Of a stretch of DNA of 64,000 bases, positions 1-11,361 are shown one piece after another. The notes under the pieces are model-generated. The model was not told the origin of the DNA, did no database searches, and saw only the letters and a program-made list of their open reading frames with translations. Source of the DNA: Branchipolynoe longqiensis (taxonomy: Eukaryota > Annelida > Polychaeta > Phyllodocida > Polynoidae); contig CM059189.1 in the NCBI GenBank assembly GCA_030323885.1, positions 49,387,661 to 49,451,660 of the forward strand. The letters are read 5' to 3'. How positions within the stretch are numbered: the stretch's first letter is position 1; each line of letters begins with the position of its first letter. The position numbers and the translations under genes are program-made.

Positions 1-557
1 CCCGGCGCGGTGCTAAACCATCAGCAATCAATCAAACCGTCCTGACATGGTGCTAAACCATCAACACTCAATCAAACCGTCCTGACGTGGTGCTAAACCA
101 TCAGCAATCAATCAAACCATCCTGACGTGGTCTGTAACCATCAGCAATCAATCAAACCATCCTGACGTGGCACTAAACCATCAGCAATCAATCAAACCAT
201 CCTGACATGGTGCTAAACCATCAGCAATCAATCAAACCATCCCGACGGGGTGCTAGACCATCAGCAATCAATCAAACCGTCCCGATGCGGTGCTAAACCA
301 TCAGCAATCAATCACTGTCCTGACATGGCACTAAACCATCAGCAGTCAATCAAACCATCCCAATGTGGCACTAAACCATCAGCAATCAATCAAACCCTCC
401 AGGCATGGTGCTAATCCATCAGCAATCAATCAAATCTTCCCAATGTGGCACTAAACCATCAGCAATCAATCAAACCGTCCCGATGTCGTGCTAATCCATC
501 AGCAATCAATCAGTCCGTCCCGACGTTGCACTAAACCATCAGCAATCAATCAAACCA
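1..557. repeat. 40-bp minisatellite
   Basis: About 14 copies of a 40-bp unit (tgctaaaccatcagcaatca plus about 20 bases). It is cut by the left window edge. Copies differ at a few positions, mostly in the ccgtcctgacgtgg part. Confidence 0.95.
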
Positions 558-639
558 ACAGTCGCAGGTGAGCACTGCAGCAGATAGCGGTGTGAGGTCA
601 TGGAGATTGCGCCATGGCTATGTGAGTACCTCGCTAACA

Positions 640-812
640 CCATGAACCAACCACAAACACCAGCCACAAAAACCAACTACCAAAACCAACCACCAAAACC
701 AACCACCAAACCAACCACCAAAACCTACCACCAAAACCAATTACCAAAACCAATTACCAAAACCAACAACCAAAACCAACATCAAAACCAACCAAAACTA
801 ACCATCAAAACC
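640..812. repeat. CCAAAA/ACCA simple array fused to a SINE
   Basis: Irregular array of 6-13-bp units such as accaaaaccaac. Its right end runs straight into a headless SINE-A at that element's own aaaccaatgac motif, so it may be a slippage expansion of the SINE sequence. Confidence 0.85.
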
Positions 813-1068
813 AATGACTTATCAAATTGATACTTGTCGCTTCCTAGCCTGGCACTGTGCATTAATAGGATTAAGCAAGGAATAGTTAGCTCAGTGTCAG
901 AATAATGTGACTGAGTGGGATATCGGGTCATGGTGCTGGTAGCCTGATTTCCCAATGGGGCAGCACTATAGAGTCGCCATGAGTGTGCACTCTCACAATT
1001 CTGTACCCGTCCTGATATGACCTTAGATGTTGCCAGAACATATAACACTAACGACCATCCAACCTATA
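808..1068 (+). mobile_element. SINE-A, headless copy
   Basis: Body of SINE-A from aaaccaatgactt to the 3' module near gttgccagaacataaaac. The tRNA-like head is missing and replaced by the CCAAAA array. Confidence 0.85.
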
Positions 1069-2040
1069 CCAGTTATAATAACATGAGAGTGCTCGGCCGC
1101 GTTGAGCAACCCATGCTACTACAAAACTCTTCCCCTTCATATCACCTGTGATGCAGTCATACTAAACCAATAGTATCAACTTATCAACCAACACTAATCA
1201 ATACTAAGGAAGAAAGGAAGACAAGTCACAAAGATAGACAGTGAGGGTGTTGTGCTTTAATGACACCAACTCCTGCTCACCTACCAGTGACCTATCACCC
1301 TAACCCCTCACCTTCTACTGTCCACACTATGTCTCATTACCAACTTAGCCTGTATACTGAAAGCAGTGCCTACAGCCCATGGGACAGGAGTCCTAGGGCT
1401 GTGTATACACTCAATTTGAATAGGTGAATTTGGCTAGCATCAGACAGAGTGTCTGGGGTTCCTGCTCAAGAGTAGGTCTGTCTCACTCAAGAGCCAGGAG
1501 TAGAGTGATCCCTCTCCAGAGTGTCTGGAGAAGTTTCTTGAATAATTAGTTAGAATGAGACCTGTGTGGCCATGATAGGCCAAGGGGGGTCAGGTGAGCA
1601 GATCTCCCACAGCCAGCCAATCAAACACTCCCCTACAGACTGGTCAGTGCAATGCCCTAATATGGGGGAGTTGCCACCCAAACCAGCCTGCAGGGTGTGG
1701 CTCCAAGGAATGTGGTATGGCCGGTGTGCTTGGCCCTGGGTCCGGTAGGGACAGGTAGTTGTATACAGTTACAATTAGATATATATATGTATATACCAAA
1801 CATGTCCTTTTTCTCCAATTGCATTCTTTATGAATACATAGAGGAACATTTCATCAACCTTGAACTGCTTCATATATAAGACATCTCTTCATTAACTTTA
1901 GGCATAATGCATGAACATATATCTCACATAGTTTATATCATGTCATGATGTGGGTGGGGGGGGGCACCATTGCTTTTAGATTACATAACCTTCTCCCCAC
2001 TCCAAAGCCCAAGAATAATAATGCTCTGTGCCAATATATA
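1069..2040. other. Unassigned single-copy-looking sequence
   Basis: No gene, SINE or tandem repeat recognised. The stretch has short ORFs only and an AT-rich patch near 1775-1930. Confidence 0.5.
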
Positions 2041-2279
2041 ATTCTTTACCGAAAATCCGTATATTTGTACACAGTGAAGGTGCCACGACGACGCAGGGGA
2101 CGTGGTGTACTCGGTTCGAGTTGAAGGCGTGTGTAGGCAGCGACTAACCATTGGTTAAACGTCCTCCGCACCCATGCCGTCGCCCCGTTTTCGGTGTCTG
2201 ACCCAGTAACATCCGTGAATTGGCTCAAATCGAAAATGCAATCTCCGGGGAAGACCGGCCGTACGGAAGGCCAGGGGCC

Positions 2280-2485
2280 GGCTGGGGGCCCGTCTTGAGG
2301 GCGCTCTGCTTCCAGTCCCCCCCCCTCACCCACCACCGACCCCCCTCACCCGAATGCCGCCACCCACCCCCCGATAACGGCTGGGGGCCCGTCGTGAGGG
2401 CGCTCTGCTTCTAGTCCCCCCCCCCCCCCCCTCACCCACCACCGACCCCCCTCACCCGAATCCCGCCACCCACCCCCGGATAACG
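2280..2485. repeat. About 103-bp duplication, C-rich
   Basis: Two tandem copies of a unit starting ggctgggggcccgtc and containing ctcacccaccaccgaccccc. They differ slightly in the length of a C-run. Confidence 0.85.
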
Positions 2486-2508
2486 GCGCTTCTGAGCACC
2501 GCGTCGAC

Positions 2509-2923
2509 TAGATAAAAGATTCACCCAATACTTGTAGTACACGTGTGAAGACCAGCCTTATATAAAAACGTTCGAAAAATTGGGCTAATGAATTGAGTCT
2601 TTATGAGAGCCTAATTTCACAATCTAAGAAGCAACATTTATTCTTTGTATATGTCTTCATGTTTACCCGCTACTTTTGAGTTGGAAAATATAATAAAACA
2701 TATACTTTAATGCAATTTAAAAGTGAAATTGAGGACGTTCTCGGGCCGCCATCTTGTCTTTTTGCATGCTCTCCCATTTCACCAACTCTGTGCTGATATA
2801 AGTAACCATTTGACACTGGTGCCAGGCATTCTTCTTGTTCCATATTAAAGCTATTTTCGGCTGTATTTAGACTACGTTGTCGTTCACCCCTGTACTGGAA
2901 GTACAGGGTGAATCTTTTATCTA
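2509..2923. mobile_element. MITE with about 30-bp TIRs and a 9-bp target duplication
   Basis: A 415-bp element bounded by perfect 18-bp inverted repeats TAGATAAAAGATTCACCC, which continue imperfectly (tacttg.agtac) for about 12 more bases. The flanks CGCGTCGAC at 2500-2508 and 2924-2932 are identical 9-bp direct repeats. No transposase ORF is present. A 9-bp duplication fits the MULE or Merlin groups better than hAT (8 bp); that assignment is an inference. Confidence 0.85.
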
Positions 2924-2941
2924 CGCGTCGACATGCAGCGT

Positions 2942-3275
2942 GTACCAGACGGTATGGCCGAAAGAGTTGAGGGTCCGTCTCCTATTTTGGTAGGTCGTGG
3001 AATTTTGAACCCTGGTCGAGTCAAACCAATGACTTGAAAATGTATACTTGTCACTTCCTAGCCTGCTGCTCAGCACTATTAGGATAGGGCAAGAACTGGT
3101 TGGCTCAGTGCCAGGATAATCTGACTGAGAAGGATATCAGGTCATGGCGGTTTGGTCTCCCAGTGGGGCAGTACTATGAAGTTGACATGAGTGTGCACTG
3201 TCACAAGTCGGTACCCGTGCTGATAAGAGCTTAGATGTTGCTAGGACGTAAAACTCTAACGACCAACCAACTGAC
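2942..3275 (+). mobile_element. SINE-A, full length, head type 2
   Basis: tRNA-like head (gacggtatggccgaaag and gaaccctggtcgagtc) followed by the full body and 3' module (gatgttgctaggacgtaaaa), ending in a CCAA-type tail. The head is type 2 (GATGGCCGAATGAGTT-like). Confidence 0.9.
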
Positions 3276-3464
3276 ATGCAGTGCGCCATGTAATATAACT
3301 GAACCTGCAGCTATGAGCACTGATGAGCACCCGTGGCCCGCCCTACATCAGGAGGGGGAGGGAGGAGGGGGCGGGGGTACACCGCACACAGGACCCGCGT
3401 GCACCCTGAATCACGAACAATTAATTATTAGCGGCAATGTTAGCGAATTAGCCCGACTCACTAG

Positions 3465-4378
3465 TGGGGGTGGTGGCGGAGGTGGTGGTGGTGGTGGTGG
3501 TGGTGGTGGCGGTGGTGGTGGTGGTGATGGTGGGGGTGGTGATGGTGGAGGTGGGGTGGTGAGGTGGTGGTGGTGGTGGAGGTAGTGTGGTGATGGGTGT
3601 GGTGGTGGAGTGGTGGTGGTGGTGGAGGTGGTGGGGTGGTGGAGGTGGTAGTGGTGGTGGAAGTGTGGTGGTGGAGGTGGTGGTGGAGGTGGTGGTGGAG
3701 GTGGTGGTGGTGGTGAGGTGGTGCTGGGTGGTGGAGGTGGGGGTGGTGGTGGTGAGGTCGTGGTTGAGGTGGAGGTCGTGTGGTGGTGGTGGAGGTGGTG
3801 TGTGGAAGGGTGGTGGTGGTAGTGGTGGTGGTACGTGGGGGGTGGTGGTGGAGGAGGTGGTGGTGGTGGTGGTAGTAGTGGTGGAGTGGGTGGTGGAGTG
3901 GTGGTTGTGAGGTGTGGTAGTGGTGGTGGTGGTGGTCGTGGTGGTGGTGGAGGTGGGGTGGTGCGGTGGTGAGGGGGTAGTGGTGGTGGTAGTGGTGGTG
4001 TGGTGTGGTGGAGGTGGTGGTGGAGGTATGGTGGATGTGTGGTGGAGGTGTGGTAGTGGTGGTGGTGGTGGTGGTGAAGGTGGTGTGGAATGGTGGTGGT
4101 GGTAGTGGTGCTGGTGGAGGTGGGGGTGGTGGTGAGGGAGGAGGTGGTGGTGGAGGTGGTGGAGTTGGTGGTGGTGGGGGTGGTGGTGGTGGAGGTGGTG
4201 GTGGGGTGGTAGTAGTGGTGGTGTGGTGGTGGTAGTGGTGGTGGAGGTGGTGGAGGTGGTGGCAGTGGTGGTCGTGGTGGTCGTGGAGGTGGGGGAGGTG
4301 GTGGTGGTGGTGGAGGTGGTGGAGGTGGTGGTGGTGGTGGTAGTAGTGGTGGTGGTGGTGGTGGAGGAGGTGGTGGCG
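3465..4378. repeat. GGT/GGA trinucleotide array, 0.9 kb
   Basis: Almost pure (GGT)n with GGA, GTA and GTG variants, and nearly no C on the plus strand. It creates spurious poly-Val/Gly ORFs (+) and a 336-residue poly-Pro ORF (-). Runs of GG every third base make quadruplex or triplex structure plausible. Confidence 0.95.
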
Positions 4379-4390
4379 CTGTGTGGAATG

Positions 4391-4440
4391 GTTTGTTTGT
4401 TGTTGTGTTATGTCCTAGCAACTTCTAAGGTCAGACATGG
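4391..4440 (-). mobile_element. SINE-A 3' tip only
   Basis: About 50 bp matching only the last part of SINE-A (tgtcctagcaacttctaagg). It directly follows the GGT array. Confidence 0.7.
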
Positions 4441-4718
4441 CCCCGGAAAAGGAAACATGCGATAATAAATGAGGGAAAAGACCAAAAGGGCGCACAACAA
4501 AACGAGCACCGGCCTTGCGCCTGCTCTTCACCAGCCTTGTCAAGGTCACATCCTCAGCGGATTGAAGGGTCCGACCGGAAGTTAATAATTGACCGGAAAT
4601 GGTGCAAATGTCAAAGGGTTACCACGCAGCCGCACTGAATATCTGCGGTGGCAACGGTGGTGGCCCCGACACGGCTAGTGTGGCTGTGTGTCGGTTTGCT
4701 TTCAGGGATTAGATAGTT

Positions 4719-4763
4719 GCTTGTTTGTTGGAGTTTTACGATCAGGCAACGGCTAAGGTCATA
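4719..4763 (-). mobile_element. SINE-A 3' tip fused to an AT-rich TIR element
   Basis: Only the 3' module is present (ttggagttttacg then ggctaaggtcata). It breaks off at the start of the neighbouring TIR element, sharing 'cat' at the junction. Confidence 0.7.
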
Positions 4764-5097
4764 CCCGATGAAGCATCAAATTTTCAAAACCACAACAATT
4801 ATTTAGATTTGATTTTCTATATATCTTACTTAGATGGTGATTCACGTATTAATCATCTATTGCCACATAGAAAGGAATACTGACTAAATTTAATATAACC
4901 TATGGGTCAGAGTTTTGGCATGCTTGGCAAAACTAATTTGAGATGTTTACACTTCAAATATCTCAAAAGTTAGTTAGCTATTTAAAATAAAAGATACTTC
5001 AAACTAAAGTAATGTTGATTATAGCAATCAGTTTAATATATTTTTCTCAGGAAAGTGACAGAAACTCAAAACCTTCGGACTATGCTACTTTAATTGC
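4758..5097 (-). mobile_element. AT-rich TIR element ('family T'), copy 1
   Basis: One of six related AT-rich copies of about 340 bp. Terminal inverted repeats read GCATAGTCCGATGAAGCATC then AAATTTTCAAAACC at one end and the complement (cggactatgc) at the other. Internal landmarks are ctttta..aaatggc, gatatttgaagtg and gcatgccaaaactctgaca. There is no coding capacity. Confidence 0.8.
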
Positions 5098-5560
5098 TGG
5101 GTGGGATATTTGCTTCCATGATATTCACACAGTTGTATTCACACTTCAATGGCTTAGACTTTCTGACATTATCTGAGATAAATATATTAGGGTTTTTTGG
5201 GGGTTTTTTTGTTTGTGAATGGTGTATTTATGCTGCCCATAACAGTTAAGTTAAATGACTTGTTTTTGCCGCTAAACAGTAATAGTCTTGTGACTCCCCT
5301 TCTTTTTATCACTTTCAGTTGTTGTGTAGCTAACTACTGCATGCATTCTTTCTCTGTTTGTAAGCATTCTCCCATATCCCCAAACCTCTGTGAGTTTGTT
5401 CGTTCTACATCGGATAATTGTTTCGTTACCAATAGTTAATTTCTCTGAATGTCTTCACCTTGCTGTGTTAATGGTCATTAGATTTTGATTCTTAAGTTTA
5501 AAGTTTACCTTTTGTATGTAAAACTTTGCTTGAATTATCAGTGTATTTTCTATTTATTTA
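5098..5560. other. Unassigned AT-rich sequence
   Basis: No recognisable gene. A T-rich microsatellite (ttta/tctt) follows at about 5545-5595. Confidence 0.5.
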
Positions 5561-5614
5561 TTTATTTATCTATCTTTCTTTTTCTTTTGTAATTCATTGG
5601 TTGGTCAGGATGAT

Positions 5615-5892
5615 CGCTACAATCTAGCTTGAAGTAACTTTCATTTTAATTGGCTGAGCTATGAGATAGTTTAAGTGCAAGCAGGCACACATCAATTGTT
5701 GGCACGCAAGACACAGCTCTGACACCATAGGCTTCTGCAATAACGGGTTCTATTAAATTGCCTCAGTATTACCTTCTGTGTGGTGACAAAAGCATAATAA
5801 ATGCACCAATATCTAAGTTAGATATGTAGAATAAAGTCTAGATAATCGCTTTGGTTTAAAGAATTTGATGTTTTCATGCTGCTTTAATTATC
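5615..5892 (+). mobile_element. AT-rich TIR element (family T), copy 2, left end lost
   Basis: It shares gctacaatct, gaagtaacttt, ctctgacaccataggcttc, ggttctatta and the right end tttgatgttttcatgctgct with the other copies. The left terminus is replaced or too diverged to see. Confidence 0.75.
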
Positions 5893-6055
5893 ACCATCGC
5901 AACGTGAAAACCAAATACATGGTTCCCAGTTTGAGAGAATGCTACATCAATGTGCGCAGTTGCCATGGTTACCAGCCAGTAGCGTGCATCTCCAAACACA
6001 CCTGCAGGATGTGTGGCTGCCCGCCTCCACGCGTCTGCTGAGAATAGCGGATTAA

Positions 6056-6503
6056 AGGCCCTGTCACATTACGGAGTATGGCGGGAGCGTATTGAAAACC
6101 TACGTAGGTCCTGCTCGTACCGGCCTATGATGACATTTGGTAACCTTTCGGGTGGTTTTGAGCGTATGTGGAACCTACGAGGAGCGTACGAGGAGCGTAT
6201 GAGGAGCGTATGGGAGCGTATGGGAGCGTGCTGTGACATTTTTTGACAGTATGGGCCATACGCCCTCATAGGTCGAGTTTTTTTTAGCATGCACACAAAA
6301 ATTTGGACGGACGGATTTATGAAAGCGTATGGCGGCGTATGCCTCATACGCTTCACATATGCCGGCATCTGGCGGCGTATGAGTAGCGTATGAGTAGCGT
6401 ATGCATAGCGTATGAGTAGCGTATACGGCGTATGCCGACGTATATGACGTAACGCGCTTACGCCGCCATACGCTCCCGCAAAAAACCCTAATGTGACAGC
6501 CCC
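6056..6503. mobile_element. TTAA-flanked MITE ('family K'), copy 1
   Basis: A 448-bp element with TIRs GGCCCTGTCACATTA and GGGGCTGTCACATTA, flanked by TTAA at 6052-6055 and 6504-6507. The interior holds many gagcgtatg / gtagcgtatga units. TTAA targets suggest piggyBac- or Kolobok-like mobilisation; a 3-bp TWA (Harbinger) reading is also possible. A near-identical copy lies at 35035. Confidence 0.85.
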
Positions 6504-6574
6504 TTAAGCAGGGTAGCCAACTTTGGAAAATGAAAAACCAGAACTGATCACAGGTGGTTGTAGTAGTGCATGGT

Positions 6575-6792
6575 CGACGATCAATCGCCAATAGATCACC
6601 AATCTATGAAAATGATTGGCGACCTCCTTGTGACCATTTTGGTTGCAAGGTTATTTTGGTGCAAAACCTGCAACCTTGTGACCACAATGGTTGCCAGGTG
6701 GTCAGCAACCACTGATGACCTTTTTGCGACCACCCACTTTATTTGGTCGCGGGGGATCGCAGAGTGGTCACAGGCCTAGTGTGACTGGGGTA
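6575..6792. mobile_element. TWA-flanked MITE ('family H'), truncated copy
   Basis: The right end tagtgtgactggggta is followed by TTA, and the interior has repeated ttgcgacc/ggtcgca motifs as in the copies at 39087 and 52231. The left terminus is not found, so this copy looks truncated. Confidence 0.7.
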
Positions 6793-6799
6793 TTACCTC

Positions 6800-7300
6800 T
6801 AAAGGGTCACAAAGTGGAAAAATGGTCGGATTAATCTAAAAATGATCGCAAATTGTTCATATGCTTCTTAAGACATCATATTACATATCAGAATTATGAT
6901 AGATTATTCAAAACTGATTGAAAATTTAGATTATAAAAATAAAATAAAAATAATTTTTGTATTATTGTTTTTATTCGAAGTCAGAAAACCTTATCCATTA
7001 AAACACGTTAGATTTAAGCTATTATTCATTATTGGTTAATGGAAACGATATGGGTAATGTAAGTACAACGAAGTACTGTGCACCTCTTTCTACGCTGCTT
7101 GGGCAGGTGGTAAGAAGTGGAGGGGCGGAGTACGTTGTAAAATATTCCAATAAAACGCATTGGTGGGGAATGTGAAATGGTCTATAAAGGAGTACAAATT
7201 GACTATAAAGGTAAATAATGTATAGGGCCGGGTGCATGGATGTATTTATTTAGTTTCTGGTGACTCTTTACTTATAGTCAATAGTCATTGTGTATTAAAT
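6800..7300. other. Unassigned AT-rich sequence
   Basis: No gene or repeat recognised. Confidence 0.45.
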
Positions 7301-7369
7301 AGATAGTGTGAGAGTGGCACTACTGTTAGTTTGTAAGGATCCTCAAGAGTTCCACTCACTACCCCCTCC

Positions 7370-7710
7370 CCCCAACTGTTAGTCACAGATCACCACACAC
7401 ACACACACAGAGCAATGCAGGGGCACGCCAAGAGCCACATGGCATGGTGGTGGTGGGTAGATCACAGTAGCCATGGTGCCACAAGAATGCTTACTGTTCA
7501 TTGGTGGGCCTAGAAATGCTTGTTGTTCATTGGAGAGCATGGTCAGGTGGTATGCCATATCAGATCCATGTACCGCTATAGAATAATAAACCTGAGTGTG
7601 CAAGCTGTCACTTTACTCACTCTACTTTCACTCTTTATACTCTTACTTTCTCTCCTTGCCTGTATTGATTTCCCATTAGCCTGCCTAACTACAGCTGCCA
7701 GACGACGACT
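7370..7710 (+). mobile_element. LTR-like dispersed repeat, copy 1
   Basis: Homologous to 40560-40830. Both share catggtggtggtgggtag, gaatgctt..attgg, catgtacc..ata..aataataaacc (a possible polyadenylation signal), a pyrimidine-rich stretch, and ctgtattgatt..tagcctgcct. The order resembles the end of an LTR, but clear TG...CA borders with target duplication were not seen. Confidence 0.55.
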
Positions 7711-7814
7711 TTACAACATGTTCCTAGTGACAATGGATCTCGTTTGTTCAGAAGATTCTTGTAAGGTTGCATAATCCGATGGCGTCAAGTTCATACCATT
7801 TATTTATTTATTTA

Positions 7815-8126
7815 TTTTTAGATAAACACATTAGTTTAATCGCTATAATCTACTTTACTTTGAAATAACCTTTATTTTACAAGACTAACATTGGAGATGT
7901 TTGAAGTGTAAATATGGTCAAATTAATTTGGGTGTGAACACCGAAATGGTGGACATAGGTTTTGTTTATAATCTGTTTCTGAGCGTGGTACTGGTGCACT
8001 CTTTAATCAGTGTGGTAACTGTTTAATGAGTGCACCAGTAGCTAAGTTGGATATGTAGACTCAAATCTATGTCAGCATTTTGGTTTAGGAAATTTGATGC
8101 TTTTCTAGGATTATGCAGCTTTAATT
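7815..8126 (+). mobile_element. AT-rich TIR element (family T), copy 3
   Basis: Shares atcgctataatctactttac, gatgtttgaagtgtaaatat, ctaagttggatatgtagac and the right end ggattatgcagctttaatta with other copies. The interior is diverged. Confidence 0.7.
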
Positions 8127-8401
8127 ATATATTTCAAGAGAATAACCGATAGTATTAATGTTCAAAGCCCTAATGCACTCGCAGCTGCTGTGTTCGATTC
8201 AGCAAACCTACAACCTTGTAAGTAATGACTACAAGGATTTAATTAAGAATTTAAAAAAGAAGTTTTATGTCAGCAGTGATCTACATAGCATGATTAGGCA
8301 ATGCCTTTTTCTTTTCTTTTTTTAATATCAGAGCATCTATTCAAGTGTTCAGAGATTTGCTCAAATTAAATCGTTAATCCTGAAAGGAAGAAAAAGGTAA
8401 T

Positions 8402-8530
8402 CTATCAGGGATGAATGATCTCCGCGATTCCTCGGATTTCCGCAATTATTTTAGTAGTCTGCGATTTGTGTTGCTTCTAAAATATCTAGCATGTAACATT
8501 GTAAAGCCCTTTTTATAACATATAAATAGT
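8402..8530 (-). mobile_element. CAGGGATGA-type TIR element ('family C'), end fragment
   Basis: Begins atcagggatgaatgatctcc followed by gatttccgcaatt, matching one terminus of the complete elements at 11362 and 54095. The other end is missing. Confidence 0.55.
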
Positions 8531-8639
8531 TGTGTCAAATTAAACAGTTAAATGATAATTAATTAGTAATAAAGGTTATATAATTATGTAAATGATTTTA
8601 AAATTAAATTAGATGTTATATAATATGATGTTTAAATCA

Positions 8640-8850
8640 GGCAGTGGGTGGGTGGGTGAAAAAGGGAGTTGTGGTCAGTCCGGATGGGTGATGCGGAGTG
8701 ACCATGGATGGGGGGTGGCATGTGGGGCCAGTCGAGGGTGTTGTGTGATTGGTGGGTTGTGGAGGTGTGTGCTGTGGGCAGGAGCGTCAGGGCGTGCTGT
8801 GATTGGTTGATTTTGGGGGGGGGGGTGATGTGTGGGTGTGAGTGAGATGG
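8640..8850. repeat. G/T-rich low-complexity tract
   Basis: GGGTGGGTGG-type sequence ending in a G9 run near 8815. No regular unit. Confidence 0.6.
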
Positions 8851-8957
8851 TTGGCTTCTCTGCCCCGCTTGTCCTGAAATGACCCCGAATGAGCCCCCCC
8901 CACTCATTCAATACCATTGCAGTTATAACACACAGGACATGGAAGCGGAGATTGGGA

Positions 8958-9457
8958 NNNNNNNNNNNNNNNNNNNNNNNNNNNNNNNNNNNNNNNNNNN
9001 NNNNNNNNNNNNNNNNNNNNNNNNNNNNNNNNNNNNNNNNNNNNNNNNNNNNNNNNNNNNNNNNNNNNNNNNNNNNNNNNNNNNNNNNNNNNNNNNNNNN
9101 NNNNNNNNNNNNNNNNNNNNNNNNNNNNNNNNNNNNNNNNNNNNNNNNNNNNNNNNNNNNNNNNNNNNNNNNNNNNNNNNNNNNNNNNNNNNNNNNNNNN
9201 NNNNNNNNNNNNNNNNNNNNNNNNNNNNNNNNNNNNNNNNNNNNNNNNNNNNNNNNNNNNNNNNNNNNNNNNNNNNNNNNNNNNNNNNNNNNNNNNNNNN
9301 NNNNNNNNNNNNNNNNNNNNNNNNNNNNNNNNNNNNNNNNNNNNNNNNNNNNNNNNNNNNNNNNNNNNNNNNNNNNNNNNNNNNNNNNNNNNNNNNNNNN
9401 NNNNNNNNNNNNNNNNNNNNNNNNNNNNNNNNNNNNNNNNNNNNNNNNNNNNNNNNN
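8958..9457. other. Assembly gap, exactly 500 N
   Basis: A run of 500 N, a conventional placeholder, so the true size is unknown. All ORFs crossing it are artefacts. Its right edge abuts the core of a minisatellite that at 59 kb is flanked on the left by a long GT-rich array. Confidence 0.98.
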
Positions 9458-9660
9458 GGGGTTTAGGGATGCTAAAGATTGTGAGGTGCTGCTCTGCAAG
9501 ACCCCTACAACTCCACCACAAACCACCTTCACCTCCACCACACACACTCTACACCTCCACCACACACACCTACACCCCCACCATACCCAGCTACACACCA
9601 ACCACACACACCGTCAACCCCCACCACACAGAATGTGTGTATGGTGGTGGGGATGGGTGG
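9458..9660. repeat. Skew-switch core and CA-rich minisatellite, copy 1
   Basis: The core ggtttagggatgctaaag plus gtgaggtg and ctctgcaagac is followed by ctccaccaca/cacctacaccc units. The same core with the same right arm occurs at 59262. Confidence 0.85.
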
Positions 9661-9739
9661 GGTGGAGAGGTGGAGGGGCAGGGTGGGGGTAGTTGTGGTG
9701 GTGGGAGTGCTATAGGAGTAGCAACATGCAACAAGTGGG

Positions 9740-10250
9740 GACTTCCCCCCCCCCCCCCCCCCCCAACCCTGCTTACATCAGGGAGCGGGAAGGGGTCGTG
9801 AGGTGTGGGGTGGTGTGAGAGAGCCGACTGAGGTGGGTGAGGAGGGGAGAGGAGACGGAGTGTGGGGGGAAAAGGGGAGTGGGGGAGGCTAGAAGGAAGG
9901 GGTGAAGTGGGAGGGAGGAGGAGGGAGGGGGGGGGAGGGGAAGGAGGTTGTGGTGTGCAGCACTGGGAGTCTACTGGGTAATGTGGTGGGGGGGGGGGAA
10001 TAGGGAGAGGGAAGGGTGGGGATGGGAGGGGGAAGGGGAGGAAGGGTGTGAGGCAGGATGTGTGGTAATGGAAGGGGGAGGGGGATGGAAGGAGAGTGAG
10101 GGAAGGGGAGTGAGGGAAGGGGAAGGCGGGGAAGGGCGGTGAATCCAGGAGGAGGGATGGTCGGAGGGAGCGGATGGCAGGAGGGGGGGAGGGGGGCGGG
10201 CAGGGGAATCAAAGAGGATGGGGCAGAGCGAGGTATGGACCAGGCAGTAG
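9740..10250. repeat. Poly-C run then purine-rich GGGGA/GGGAGG tract
   Basis: A C-run of about 20 at 9747, then about 450 bp of G/A-rich low complexity with almost no C or T on the plus strand. Confidence 0.9.
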
Positions 10251-10410
10251 GCGCAACATCGACCAAATCCAAATGACAGGAAATCTCTCTTTTTTCAATT
10301 TTAAACTCACCCTCTCGCCTTGTAGGCCTATTTGTTTACATGTGAAACACCAGCTAGCAACTGGGCTGATCAAAACCACCAGATGGCACTACAAAATTTA
10401 CATTACCATG

Positions 10411-10512
10411 GGAGACATAGGGAGTGAGTCGTCTTAGTGTTATAGGGTCTTTGGTGACACTGACAGATAGGGAGTGAGTCGTCTTAGTGTTATAGGGTCT
10501 TTGGTGACACTG
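10411..10512. repeat. 50-bp tandem duplication
   Basis: Two copies of a 50-bp unit containing ggagtgagtcgtcttagtgt and tagggtctttggtgacac, essentially identical. Confidence 0.9.
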
Positions 10513-10790
10513 ACACTGTGGAGTGTATGTGAAATGTACATACATTTGCCCCTCCCTCATTATTATGACTTCAAATGGACCCGACCTCATTTGACGGGCA
10601 GAAAGTACCTGGCATCAAAGCGTGAAAGCCGGCGCCACCTGTCGGACGAGCCGGTCACGTGACCTGAATCGAGACCACAGCCGGGCATCTCTGATCCCTG
10701 TTTCCAGTACGAGCTAACGATCCACAGCGCACCTTAGAGGCTCATAGGCACAAAGACATCCACGCTCAGCCACAGCAACAGCGGTTCAGT

Positions 10791-10792
10791 TG

Positions 10793-10854
<62 letters not shown>

Positions 10855-10856
10855 TA
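10791..10856. repeat. (AT)n microsatellite
   Basis: About 60 bp of near-pure AT dinucleotides. A second short run lies at 10934-10950. Confidence 0.95.
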
Positions 10857-11361
10857 GTTTTAACCCGTGCTGTGCATGGGTTAAATCCATGCTCCGCGTC
10901 AATCCCTGGACCAATATTATGTTGAACTGTCATTATATATATATATATATTCACAGTCTTCAGAGATGGTTTATATATCTATGTTCTCTGTTATACTCTG
11001 GACACATGCACGGTCCCATTTCAAAATCTGCAATCTGCTGCAATCTGGCGGGATCCACCGGTACCATTGTGTGGTAACCCATATCAGTGGCACTATCTAA
11101 TGGCAGCATTAACAACACTTGCTGGTATGTGACTCAAAATGGATGCCACTCTGTTTGAAGTGATCAAAGTTAGTAAAAATCCATCAAGAATAATATGAAA
11201 TGTGCACGGTAGGCACAAAAGAAAAATGCTATTAACAACCCAGACATGGCGAAGCATCAGTGGAGTACGATGATGCGTGTTGGCAGCACCGATTAACAGA
11301 AGAGTAGTGATCAGAACGACCCTAAAACTCAACCACCATTTTGTATCACACATAGATATTA

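Noticed and set aside
2046..2336. 96-residue minus ORF with non-repetitive C-terminal part
   Set aside because: No motif I recognise, and the N-terminal third lies in a tandem duplication; kept as unassigned.
3411..4421. 336-residue proline-rich ORF (-) and Val/Gly ORFs (+)
   Set aside because: They are translations of a GGT trinucleotide array; no domain and no codon variation expected of a gene.
9462..9475. Telomere-like TTAGGG
   Set aside because: A single ttaggg inside the skew-switch core, not a repeat.
8675..9692. ORFs of 195-310 residues spanning the gap
   Set aside because: They are mostly X from the 500-N gap.
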